Assembly: GCF_900188065.1 (NCBI RefSeq) | Contig: NZ_FZNQ01000002.1 | Coordinates: 124,001 to 188,000, forward strand | Direction of reading: 5' to 3' | Source: Halorubrum vacuolatum | GTDB taxonomy: Archaea; Halobacteriota; Halobacteria; Halobacteriales; Haloferacaceae | Length of the DNA: 64,000 nt | Shown: positions 25,044 through 33,280 of the stretch, in pieces | How the letters are laid out: each line of letters begins with the position of its first letter | Numbering within the stretch: position 1 is the first letter of the stretch | The notes under the pieces: model-generated | Told to the model about the DNA's origin: nothing | What the model saw: only the letters and a program-made list of their open reading frames with translations | Databases searched by the model: none | Program-made: the position numbers and the translations under genes

Positions 25044-26254
25044 CCCCGCATATGCCGCCTTCGATCGGCCCTGAACTGCTCGCGGTCACGGATACCATCG
25101 CGTCCATCGAGCAGTTGGCGGGTGGAAACGTCGAGCGGATCGCCCTCTCGCTCGCCGTCTTGGGGATCGTGATCGGGGTTCGACTCGTGAGCGGACGGTT
25201 GAAAAAACACAGCGAGGAGCTCTCCTCGAAACGACGGCTGCTGCTCTCGACGACCGTCGCCGGAACGACGGCGCTCGCGGTCCTCGCGGTGCTTGCCATC
25301 TGGGGAATGAGCGGGGCGCTGGTGAGCGCGCTGGAAAACGCTGCCATCGCCGATCAGCTCTCGAACGTCGTGCTCGCGATCGTATTGCTCGCGAGCGCGT
25401 ACGCGCTGACGGACTTCCTCGGCGGGGTCATCCGTGAGCTTTCGATGGAGAGCACGGCGATCTCGGAACATCAAGAGGAGATCCTGCTGCGGACCCTGCA
25501 GGTGAGCGTCTATACGCTCGTCGTGCTCGTCATTATCGGACTGTTCACCGACAACGTCGGCAGCCTCCTCGTCGGGGCCGGGTTCCTCGGGATCGTGATC
25601 GGGATGGCGGCGAGACAGACGCTCGGGGCGGTGCTCGCCGGCTTCGTGTTGATGTTCTCGCGGCCCTTCGAGGTCGGTGATTGGGTCTCGATCGGCGACC
25701 ACGAGGGAACGGTGACGGAGATATCGGTGATCAACACGCGGCTTCGCTCGTTCGACGGCGAAGTCGTCACGATCCCCAACGACGAGGTGCGTGCGCGGCC
25801 GGTCATCGACCGCTCGAAGCGGAACCGCCTCCGAATCGAGATCGAAGTCGGCGTGGATTACGACGCCGATATCAACCGCGCCGGCGCGACGATCCGCGAG
25901 GCGGTTCGCGACATCGAGGGCGTCGCCTTGATGCCGGAACCCGACGTGGTTACGAAACGCTTCGCGGACTCCGCGATCGTCTTGGGGGTCCGCTACTGGA
26001 TCACGGAGCCGAGCATGCGCAAGCGGTGGCGGACACAGACGGCCGCGATGGGTGCCATCAAAGCCGGCCTCGAGGATGAAGGCATCACCATCCCCTTCCC
26101 ACAACAGACGTTGTCGGCGCGCGAGGAGGAGTTCGGTGTGCAACTCGACTCCTCGATCGGCCGTGATCCGACGCGGATGCGCCGTGCAGAGGATGTGCCA
26201 CGCGGAGACGGTGGGGATCGGTCATCGACTGCCGGGAACGGTGACGATCGATGA
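25040..26254 (+). CDS. MscS-family small-conductance mechanosensitive channel
   Basis: A 404-residue MscS-type channel that releases solutes on hypo-osmotic shock. Three membrane helices (about 34-52, 67-94, 106-130) precede the pore-lining helix (about 160-205), which contains the Gly/Ala packing pattern and ends at RPFEVGDWVSIGDHEG, the start of the beta domain. VTIPNDEVRARPVIDRSKR and a C-terminal alpha/beta domain follow, then a disordered acidic tail. The ATG overlaps the rsmA stop and its own stop overlaps the next ATG, making a tightly coupled operon. Confidence 0.9.
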   Translation: MTPHMPPSIGPELLAVTDTIASIEQLAGGNVERIALSLAVLGIVIGVRLVSGRLKKHSEELSSKRRLLLSTTVAGTTALAVLAVLAIWGMSGALVSALENAAIADQLSNVVLAIVLLASAYALTDFLGGVIRELSMESTAISEHQEEILLRTLQVSVYTLVVLVIIGLFTDNVGSLLVGAGFLGIVIGMAARQTLGAVLAGFVLMFSRPFEVGDWVSIGDHEGTVTEISVINTRLRSFDGEVVTIPNDEVRARPVIDRSKRNRLRIEIEVGVDYDADINRAGATIREAVRDIEGVALMPEPDVVTKRFADSAIVLGVRYWITEPSMRKRWRTQTAAMGAIKAGLEDEGITIPFPQQTLSAREEEFGVQLDSSIGRDPTRMRRAEDVPRGDGGDRSSTAGNGDDR

Positions 26255-26859
26255 GCGATCTCGCGGAACGACGCGGGCTCGACGTCGATGTCTATCAACC
26301 CGCGGAGGACTCCGGATTGCTCGCGGAGGGCGCCGTCGAGGTCGCTCGCGAGCGTGCTGCTGGGGCCGGAGCCACCCCCGACCGAGTGCTGGAGGTCGGC
26401 ACCGGCTCCGGCTGGGTCGCCGCACGGATCCGCGAGCGGTGCGGCGTCCGGACCGTCGGCAGCGACGTCAATCCCCACGCGGCACGGGAGGCCCGCGGCC
26501 GGGGCGTCGAGGCCGTGCTCGGGAACCTACTCGATCCCTTCCGCGACGACGCGTTCGACGTCGTCTGTTTCAACCCCCCGTATCTGCCGACTGACCCGGA
26601 AAACGAGTGGGACGACTGGATGGAGCGGGCGTTGTCGGGCGGGGAGTCCGGACGGGACCTCATCGAACCGTTTCTCGCCGACGTCGGGCGGGTGCTCACG
26701 CCCGGCGGCAGCGTCGTCCTGCTCGTCTCCTCGCTCACCGGCTACGAGGAGGTGCTGGCGCTCGCGGAAGCCGCCGGCTTCACCCACGAGGTCGTCCGTG
26801 AGGAATCGTTTCCCTTCGAGACGTTGAGCGTCGTTCGGTTCGATCGGGACGATGGATAA
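26251..26859 (+). CDS. HemK2/Mtq2-type protein methyltransferase
   Basis: A 202-residue class I methyltransferase. The family start VYQPAEDSGLLAEG, the SAM motif LEVGTGSGWVAARI and the NPPY motif (FNPPYLPTDPENEWDD) fit the archaeal/eukaryal HemK2/Mtq2 group, which methylates the glutamine of the GGQ motif in release factor aRF1. Eukaryotic Mtq2 needs the partner Trm112, and archaea have a Trm112 homologue; none is in this window. Overlaps mscS by 4 bp. Confidence 0.87.
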   Translation: MSDLAERRGLDVDVYQPAEDSGLLAEGAVEVARERAAGAGATPDRVLEVGTGSGWVAARIRERCGVRTVGSDVNPHAAREARGRGVEAVLGNLLDPFRDDAFDVVCFNPPYLPTDPENEWDDWMERALSGGESGRDLIEPFLADVGRVLTPGGSVVLLVSSLTGYEEVLALAEAAGFTHEVVREESFPFETLSVVRFDRDDG

Positions 26860-26908
26860 GGGGTGATTGAGCGCTGGTGTGCAGATACGGAGTACAGAAT
26901 AAACAGCG

Positions 26909-26928
26909 GACGTTTTCAATAAAACGTC
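26909..26928. repeat. Perfect hairpin, 8-bp stem and 4-nt loop
   Basis: GACGTTTT-CAAT-AAAACGTC lies 50 bp after the methyltransferase stop, in the 206-bp gap before the M20 deacylase. It could end transcription of the rsmA operon, or mark the edge of the lower-GC block that follows. The rest of the gap contains no recognisable gene. Confidence 0.5.
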
Positions 26929-27065
26929 GCCCGAGAACGAGTACTTCACCGACCGCTTGGACGACATCGTCTCCGCGGTAAGATTACTCATTTACGTGGA
27001 TGGCCGCAATCGGCTTTCTCATGAATCCCCGGTAACAGTAAATGGCGGACGGATGTAGTGGACCT

Positions 27066-28127
27066 ATGGAGCCAGTGTCATATCTCGAACAACTCATGAA
27101 GATCGAGAGTCATGAAACCGTCTCTGAAATCCAGAACTATCTCCTCGAAACGATTGCGAACGCGGAGTTGGACGAGACGGGCTGTATTCATGCAACAAAA
27201 GAAGGGGCCGCGAGTGGCCCAGAACTCGTTTTCAACACCCACATGGATGTCGTCTCTCCACATATTGCATTCAGTCGAGATGACGAAACGATCTATGGCA
27301 GAGGTGCGTGTGATGCCAAGGGCTCGCTCGCGGCGATGGTGGCTGCCTTCGACCGGATTGATCCCGAGAGAGGAACGATCACGTTGCTGGTCTCACCGGA
27401 CGAAGAGACGACCCAGCGTGGTCTGTATGAATACCTTTCAGATGGGATCTCGGCTGACTTTGCCATCGTGGGAGAACCCACTGGGTTAGATGTCTGCTAC
27501 GGAGCCCGCGGACACTACGATTTGCTGATCGAATTATCCGGTGAATCCGCACACGGTGGCACACCGGAAAGTGGAATAAACGCGACTATGTGTGCCGCTA
27601 GGGCTATCCATATTATACGCAACTTACGGCCACGAGAGGACGACGAACTGGGACGAAACGATTTCACTCCAACGATTATCGAAGGGGGGAATCGTCCGAA
27701 TCAGGTCCCGGAATACGCAAAATTCGTTGTAGATTATCGGACAATACCCGGTGAATCCCGTGAGGATGCGACAGAGCGGATCAGAGCCTGTCTCCAGGAT
27801 CTCGACTGCGATCACGCGATCACCCAATATGATGCGGGATCCTCGTTGGACTCATTTAAAACAGATCCGGCGAACGCGTTCGTCGAACGGTTTACGCAGG
27901 TGGCGAGTTCAGTAACTAACCGATCAGTGGAGACTCGTCCGTTTGAAGCGGCCACCGAAGCGGCTTTTTTCTCCCCTTCGATGCCGGTTATCGTCTTTGG
28001 CCCGGGCCTGATACATGATGGAACGGAACCGATCGCTCACTCCGATGGCGAGTACGTACCCATCGCCGACGTTGAGTCGGCAGCAGCGGTACTGAGTGCG
28101 TTTCTCGAACAGCTCCTTTCGAACTGA
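27066..28127 (+). CDS. M20-family metallo-deacylase/peptidase (ArgE/DapE type)
   Basis: A 353-residue M20 enzyme. Its metal ligands fit the family: His59 (NTHMDVVSP), Asp83 (GRGACDAKGS), catalytic Glu113 with Glu114 (SPDEET), Glu137 (VGEPTG) and a C-terminal His (IAHSDGEYVP). The dimerisation-domain histidine is in ESAHGGTPESGINA. M20 enzymes remove acyl, succinyl or carbamoyl groups from amino acids, or act as aminopeptidases; the substrate is not fixed. First gene of a same-strand block with two membrane proteins and an SHMT-like enzyme. Codons use more A/T in third position than the flanking genes, a sign of different ancestry. An ATG at 27042 is an alternative start. Confidence 0.85.
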   Translation: MEPVSYLEQLMKIESHETVSEIQNYLLETIANAELDETGCIHATKEGAASGPELVFNTHMDVVSPHIAFSRDDETIYGRGACDAKGSLAAMVAAFDRIDPERGTITLLVSPDEETTQRGLYEYLSDGISADFAIVGEPTGLDVCYGARGHYDLLIELSGESAHGGTPESGINATMCAARAIHIIRNLRPREDDELGRNDFTPTIIEGGNRPNQVPEYAKFVVDYRTIPGESREDATERIRACLQDLDCDHAITQYDAGSSLDSFKTDPANAFVERFTQVASSVTNRSVETRPFEAATEAAFFSPSMPVIVFGPGLIHDGTEPIAHSDGEYVPIADVESAAAVLSAFLEQLLSN

Positions 28128-28345
28128 ACCGGGTGTTCGTTGACGACCCATGACGGATGGCCGATGCTGGACAAGGATATGGGATCGATATTCACTATCT
28201 CACAGATTAACTGTTGTAGTGTTGCGGGGGATCGAAACAGAAGTCTATTCGTTGCTATTTTCGGACACGTTCACTTGGTACTACGATCCGTATTTCAGAG
28301 AAATCTATTTGTACTATTGCTGTTTCGACTGGGCCGTGGTACTAA

Positions 28346-29236
28346 ATGACTGATGCACAAAACGATACTACAGAAACCGATCCAGAAGCCGAAGGGGCGG
28401 ATGAATGGGATCCGATACGCACGACGGGCCGATGGGAATTCCACTTAAAAGCACACGCGGTGGTACTCGCTATCGTCGTCGTCTCCGAATATATTGGGAC
28501 GTTCGAATACCCGATCGGCGAGGCCGCGATCATCATTCTCCCGATGTTGTATGCGGTCGTCTTTGGAATGCTTATCAGCTTCAGATTCTTGGGGGCTTAT
28601 CTCACGCAACTGCAGAAGGTTGCACCTCCCGAGGTAAGTCGGATCAGCACGCCAATGATCTTGATCTCGCTGATGCCATTGGGGGTGATTTATGGCACAC
28701 TCGTCGGGCCTGCCTTCTGGGAGATAATTCAGGCCGGTCCGGCGTTCGTGTTACAGGAAGTGGGGAACCTCGCAACCATCGTGATCTCCTTACCGGTTGC
28801 ACTCCTGCTGGGAATGAAGCGTGAGGCGATCGGCGCCACGATCAGCGTTGTTCGGGAACCGGTCTACGGGATCGTTACGGAGTACTACGGTCCCAAATCC
28901 CCGGAGGGGATCGGTGTCCTCGGAAACTACTTGATCGGCACGTTCATCGGGACCATCTTTTTCGGCATTCTCGGTGGGGTCGCCCCGCTGTTCGGACTGC
29001 ATCCGTTATCACTCAGTATGGGATGCGGAATGGGAAGTGCAAGCATGATGACGGCCTGTGCGGGCTCGCTCGCTGCCGTGTCGCCACCCGGACTTGAGGA
29101 CCAAATCTTGTCGTTCGCCGCGACCAGTAACACGCTCACGAACTTCACCGGACTGTGGATCGTCCTGTTCGTCGGACTGCCATTCGTCAACTTCCTCTAC
29201 CGGAAACTGAACCCCGTTCTTGGGAGGGGTGAGTAA
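28346..29236 (+). CDS. DUF3100-like multi-spanning membrane protein, putative carrier subunit
   Basis: A 296-residue membrane protein with an acidic N-terminal tail (about 30 residues) and 7-8 hydrophobic helices. A Gly-rich reentrant-like segment, SMGCGMGSASMMTACAGSLAA (about 226-246), sits between the later helices; such stretches line substrate sites in several carrier families. The sequence resembles DUF3100 proteins as I recall them; no transport assay of the family is known to me. The next gene begins 1 bp after its stop and encodes a smaller membrane protein, so the two probably form one complex. The 218 bp before it hold only short, unconvincing reading frames. Confidence 0.7.
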   Translation: MTDAQNDTTETDPEAEGADEWDPIRTTGRWEFHLKAHAVVLAIVVVSEYIGTFEYPIGEAAIIILPMLYAVVFGMLISFRFLGAYLTQLQKVAPPEVSRISTPMILISLMPLGVIYGTLVGPAFWEIIQAGPAFVLQEVGNLATIVISLPVALLLGMKREAIGATISVVREPVYGIVTEYYGPKSPEGIGVLGNYLIGTFIGTIFFGILGGVAPLFGLHPLSLSMGCGMGSASMMTACAGSLAAVSPPGLEDQILSFAATSNTLTNFTGLWIVLFVGLPFVNFLYRKLNPVLGRGE

Positions 29237-29237
29237 C

Positions 29238-29696
29238 ATGGACCGTATTGAGTATATCATCGAGTCGCTGAAGATGCTCATCATCGTCGGCGTCATCACG
29301 ATTATCGGCAATGCTGTCGGCTACGACGCCGGTATCGTTGAGTCCATTCCAGGAATCCTGATGATCATTGCCATCGGCCTCGTCTCGCTCATTCTGGCAC
29401 GTGAAATCCCCGTTAATTTCCCCGGAATCGCCTGGGCGATCCTCGTCGCAACGATCCTTTCGCTTCCGTTCTCCCCGGTTCAAGAGCCGTTTCTCTCAGC
29501 CGTCGGTGAGATCAATTTCCTCGCCACGGCGACGCCAATCTTGGCATATGCTGGCCTTTCTGTGGCGATGCAGTACGACAGGCTCAAAGAGATCAGCTGG
29601 AAGATCGTGATCGTCACGGTCATCGCGATGCTCGGCACGTTCATCGGCTCCGCATTGATAGCTGAATTCGTCCTTCGGGCTCAAGGGATCATCTAA
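29238..29696 (+). CDS. Small multi-spanning membrane protein, partner of the DUF3100-like protein
   Basis: A 152-residue protein with about five hydrophobic helices (roughly 10-28, 37-52, 62-80, 92-110 and 120-145). It begins 1 bp after the stop of the DUF3100-like gene, so translation is probably coupled. A large plus a small membrane subunit is a known design for carriers, but no family was recognised with confidence. A T-rich stretch right after its stop (ACTTTTCGCGTTC... and TCTTTTGTCGTTTTG) could end transcription. Confidence 0.68.
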   Translation: MDRIEYIIESLKMLIIVGVITIIGNAVGYDAGIVESIPGILMIIAIGLVSLILAREIPVNFPGIAWAILVATILSLPFSPVQEPFLSAVGEINFLATATPILAYAGLSVAMQYDRLKEISWKIVIVTVIAMLGTFIGSALIAEFVLRAQGII

Positions 29697-29878
29697 CTTT
29701 TCGCGTTCTCTAATTTTCGTGCTCTTTTGTCGTTTTGTGGCTGATCGGCGGTGATCATATTGGGCTCGAACCGATGGCTGACGACAGTCATTGCTTTCAC
29801 CGTGACTCAACTCTGTTGAAGCGTCCACTGTAGAGTCGAAATACCTATCCTTCGTTGTGGAGTTGGATTTGTTAATTA

Positions 29879-31126
29879 ATGCCATACGATCTTCTGACGT
29901 CGACGGACAACGCCATTGGGGACGCCATCGAACGGGAACACCAGTTACAGCGACGGAATTTGATGATGATCGCATCCGAAAACGAGGCGAGTGATGCGGT
30001 AAAACGGGCGCAGGGAACGATGCTTACGAACAGAAACGCGCTCGGATATCCCGATTCGAGGCTGTATCCCGGATCACAACACATCGATGAGATTGAATCG
30101 CTGGCAATTGCGTACGCAGAGGAGTTGTGGAGCGCCGAACACGTCAATGTTCAACCGCACAGTGGCTCGTTGGCCAATCTCGCGGTGTACTTGGCGGTGC
30201 TTAATCCCGGTGACAAGATTCTGGCATTGGATCCGCAGGACGGGGGTCATATCACTCACGGTAGCGACCATCACGTCAGTGGTGAACTGTACGACACTGA
30301 ATTCTATCACCTGGATCCGGAAAGCGGTGCGATCGATTATCGCTCGCTCGAGGAGCGTGCTGATCGAATCGATCCGGATCTCATCATCTCTGGATACTCG
30401 ACGTATCCCCGTGAGATCGATTGGCAACGAATCCAAGCGATCGCTAACCGGACGAACGCGTATCACTTAGCAGACATCGCTCACCTCAGCGGACTGATCG
30501 CGGCTGGACGGTTCCCCTCGCCGGTGGGAATCGCCGATTTCTGTACAAGCTCTACGTACAAGACAATTCGAGCGGGTCGCGGGGGCATGATCCTCTGTGA
30601 TCATGCGTACGCGGAAGCCGTTGATAACGCGCTCTTTCCGATGCTTCAGGGTGGTGCAACGATGTCGAATATCGCCGGCAAAGCCATCGGGTTCGCTGAA
30701 GCTCGTACGGATGCATTCAAAACGTACATCGATCAGGTGATCGCTAACGCACGAACCCTTTCAGAGGCCCTTGTTGAACGTGGACTGGAGATATTCACCG
30801 GTGGAACGGATACCCACATCGTTCTCATCGACCTTCGTCATGCTGACGAGGGGCGATCCGGGAGGGACGTCGAACACGCGCTAGAAAAGGCCGGTATTAT
30901 CGCGAATCGGGTGTCGCTTCCACACACTCAGCACGCGACCAATACCGACGGCATTAGACTAGGTACCACCAGCATCACCGCTAATGGACTGGAAACACGG
31001 CATATGGAGCACGTTGCAGATTTCATTGCCCGTGCGATCGAAAACGTCACCAATGATAGCGCATTGGAAACCATCTCACAAGAGATCACGGAATTCACCG
31101 AGACCGCATATCACCCATCCCCCTGA
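29879..31126 (+). CDS. SHMT-like PLP enzyme with altered active site
   Basis: A 415-residue relative of serine hydroxymethyltransferase. PLP-binding features are intact: QPHSGSLAN, GGHITHGS, Asp199 and His202 (ADIAHLSG), the Schiff-base Lys228 (SSTYKTIRAGRGG) and the carboxylate-binding Arg in DGIRLGTTSIT. However, the segment equivalent to E. coli LTNKYAEGYPGKRYYGG reads LTNRNALGYPDSRLYPG: catalytic Tyr55 is Asn53, general acid/base Glu57 is Leu55 and Tyr64 is Leu62. His228 before the lysine is Tyr. Glu57 is central to folate-dependent chemistry, so this is probably a folate-independent aldolase, for example for a beta-hydroxy or alpha-methyl amino acid. Its place after the M20 deacylase and carrier genes supports amino-acid catabolism. 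Confidence 0.82.
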   Translation: MPYDLLTSTDNAIGDAIEREHQLQRRNLMMIASENEASDAVKRAQGTMLTNRNALGYPDSRLYPGSQHIDEIESLAIAYAEELWSAEHVNVQPHSGSLANLAVYLAVLNPGDKILALDPQDGGHITHGSDHHVSGELYDTEFYHLDPESGAIDYRSLEERADRIDPDLIISGYSTYPREIDWQRIQAIANRTNAYHLADIAHLSGLIAAGRFPSPVGIADFCTSSTYKTIRAGRGGMILCDHAYAEAVDNALFPMLQGGATMSNIAGKAIGFAEARTDAFKTYIDQVIANARTLSEALVERGLEIFTGGTDTHIVLIDLRHADEGRSGRDVEHALEKAGIIANRVSLPHTQHATNTDGIRLGTTSITANGLETRHMEHVADFIARAIENVTNDSALETISQEITEFTETAYHPSP

Positions 31127-31163
31127 AACGGATGTATCAGATCGGTTCATCGGATGAGCGCTC

Positions 31164-32126
31164 CTACCCCTCGACGCCCGGAACCGTCACGCGACGAACC
31201 CGCTTTTCAACCGACGAGTCCGCGATCCCCTCGCTCACGTGCTTCTCCACCGCCACCGAGGCGTCCGGCGAGCGGATCACCTCCGCAAGCGTCTCGAGCG
31301 CGTCGACCACGCGATGGCTGTGTCGATTGAAGTGGGCCGCGCCGTCCATCGCGTAGACACGTCCCGCTTGGACGGCTGCGACCGTCTCGAACGCTTCGCG
31401 CACGAGCAGTTCCTCTGTGGCCGCGGTCGACTCCGCGAGGTCGTAGCCACAGGGAGCGACGACGAGCACCTCGGGATCGAAGCTCCGGAGCTCCGCCGAG
31501 CTCACTTTACCGGCGCGGCTGCCGGGTTCTGCGAGGCCGCACTCGCCGCCCGCCGCCTCGATCAGTTCGGGAACCCAGAGTCCGCCGTGGCGGATCGGGT
31601 CGGTCCAGTCGAGAACGGCCACGCGCGGTCGCCGCGAGTTCGATGGGGGAGCACCGTCCGCCGTTTTGACTCGCTCGATCCGCGATTCGAGATCCGCACG
31701 GAGGGCGGTGGCCGCCCCGGAACGACCGATCGCCTCCCCGACCCGATCGATGTTTTCAAGCACGTCTTCGAGGGTCTCGGCGTGGACATCGAGGACCGTC
31801 GCGTCGAGATCGAGTCGCTCGACGGCCTCGTGGGCCAATCCGGCGTCGAGCGCACAGACCGCACAGACCCCCTGTGTGAGCACGACATCGGGATCCGCGT
31901 CGGCGAGGACGTCGCCGTCGAGGTAGTAGACGTCATCGAAGGCGACGATCCGGTCCGCGTTCGCGGGATCCGCATCGAGATCACGGACGAGGCCGGTGAG
32001 CGTCGGTCGGTCGCGCACCGCCGGGGGATGGTCACACTGGTGTGAGACCGCCGCGGGGACGACCCCCAGCTCGGCGGCCACCTCCGAGGCCGAGGGAAAC
32101 AACGAGACGACCGAGTGCGTTGACAT
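31164..32126 (-). CDS. BtuF/FhuD-type substrate-binding-family protein without signal peptide
   Basis: A 320-residue protein of the cobalamin/iron periplasmic-binding family (COG0614 type): STHSVVSLFPSASEVAAELG opens the first lobe, and the pattern DPDVVLTQG...CAVCALDAG, a long linking helix and WVPELIEAAGGECGLAEPG follow. No signal peptide or lipobox is present when starting at 32126. That start is supported by a TATA-like GCTTATGC about 27 bp upstream; a frame extending to 32246 also lacks a secretion signal. A cytoplasmic form would not serve an ABC importer and may bind a cobamide inside the cell. No permease or ATPase of this type is adjacent. Convergent with the SHMT-like gene. Confidence 0.78.
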   Translation of the reverse strand: MSTHSVVSLFPSASEVAAELGVVPAAVSHQCDHPPAVRDRPTLTGLVRDLDADPANADRIVAFDDVYYLDGDVLADADPDVVLTQGVCAVCALDAGLAHEAVERLDLDATVLDVHAETLEDVLENIDRVGEAIGRSGAATALRADLESRIERVKTADGAPPSNSRRPRVAVLDWTDPIRHGGLWVPELIEAAGGECGLAEPGSRAGKVSSAELRSFDPEVLVVAPCGYDLAESTAATEELLVREAFETVAAVQAGRVYAMDGAAHFNRHSHRVVDALETLAEVIRSPDASVAVEKHVSEGIADSSVEKRVRRVTVPGVEG

Positions 32127-32244
32127 GGCTGGCCGTTTCGCCAGACGCAGCATAAGCGTACCCGCCGCAGGTATCGCAGGTGGGCGCATTCCCCCGTCCC
32201 GTTCATCCGGAATTGGATTACCAGTAGTCATCAAATAGGTTCGC

Positions 32245-32254
32245 AAATATTATA
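32245..32254 (+). promoter_or_regulatory. TATA box of the methionine synthase pair
   Basis: AAATATTATA lies about 25-34 bp before the ATG at 32279. Confidence 0.6.
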
Positions 32255-32278
32255 CAGCGGCATAGCGAAGCGCCGGTG

Positions 32279-33280
32279 ATGACTGAACGAGTCGCGACCA
32301 CGCCGGGGTTGTTTCCCCTCCCGGACTGGGCGAAGGACACGCTTTCGGACCTCAAAGGTCACCAGAAAGGTGATCTGTTGAGCGGTGACGAGGGCGCGGA
32401 GATCACGGAGACGTACGACGAGGTTCGCGGCGAACTGGTCGAGGATCAGCTCGACGCGGGTCTCGACCGCGTCGGTGAGGGCCAAGGCCGGTGGGACGAC
32501 ATGATCGCTCACCCGTTGACGATCCACGAGCACGTCGAAACGGGCGGGATCGTCCGTTATTATGACAACAACAACTTCTACCGAGACCCCCGCGTCGTCG
32601 GCGAGTTGACCCCCTCCGGTGACGTCGCTGCCGACCTGGAGGCCGCCGCCGACGTCCTCGCGGGCGACGCCCCGCTGCAGGCGGTGTTGCCCGGGCCGTA
32701 CTCGCTCGCGGACCTCGCGAGCGACGACTACTACGGCGACGAAAGCGAGTTCCTCGCCGCAGTCGCGGAGTTCCTCGCGGGCGAAGTCGAGGCGTTCCCC
32801 GCACACGAGACGCTCTTCCTGCTGGAACCCTCGCTGATCGAGAACCCGCCGGCAACGGATACCGAGGAGCGGGCGACCGATGCGATCCGGACGGTCGCGG
32901 AGGCGACGGACGCCGAGGTCGTCGTTCACACGTACTGGGGCGCGCTCGACGAGAAACTCTACGCGCACCTCGTCGACGAGGCGGGAGCCGACGCGCTGGG
33001 GCTCGACCTCGTCGCCGGCGACCGTGACGCGACGGTTTATAACGTGCAGGAGTACGGCTCGACCGACTCGCTGGCGCTCGGGCTCGTCGACGGGCAGAAC
33101 ACGCTCGTCGAGGAGCCGGCGACGATCGCCGAGCGCGTCGAGTGGTTCGAATCGCAGGTCCCCGTCGAGTCCTTCGAAACGACGTATCTGACGGCGAACA
33201 CCGAACTGTTCCATCTGCCCTCGAACAAGGCGACCGAGAAACTCGCCGCGCTCGCCGCGGCGACGGAGGTGATCGACTAA
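32279..33280 (+). CDS. metE: MetE-like protein, N-terminal-type partner
   Basis: A 333-residue protein with a MetE/UROD-type barrel. It resembles the N-terminal domain of cobalamin-independent methionine synthase: LPGPYSLADLA, LLEPSLIENPP and HTYWGALDEKLYAHL mirror motifs of the catalytic half. Where the catalytic half has the zinc Cys (SPDCGLKLLP), this one has NTELFHLPSN, so it does not carry a zinc site. Its TAA overlaps the ATG of the catalytic gene (TAATG). The two chains together equal a full MetE cut between domains, a regular haloarchaeal arrangement. Confidence 0.83.
   Translation: MTERVATTPGLFPLPDWAKDTLSDLKGHQKGDLLSGDEGAEITETYDEVRGELVEDQLDAGLDRVGEGQGRWDDMIAHPLTIHEHVETGGIVRYYDNNNFYRDPRVVGELTPSGDVAADLEAAADVLAGDAPLQAVLPGPYSLADLASDDYYGDESEFLAAVAEFLAGEVEAFPAHETLFLLEPSLIENPPATDTEERATDAIRTVAEATDAEVVVHTYWGALDEKLYAHLVDEAGADALGLDLVAGDRDATVYNVQEYGSTDSLALGLVDGQNTLVEEPATIAERVEWFESQVPVESFETTYLTANTELFHLPSNKATEKLAALAAATEVID

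Noticed and set aside
26860-27065. A remnant of an insertion sequence in the gap before the M20 gene
   Set aside because: One hairpin is present but no transposase fragment, no matching end repeat and no target duplication could be found by eye.
28140-28353. Two overlapping 67-69-residue reading frames in the gap between the M20 and DUF3100-like genes
   Set aside because: They lie in two frames of the same non-coding DNA, have no conserved look, no promoter of their own, and run into the start of the next gene.
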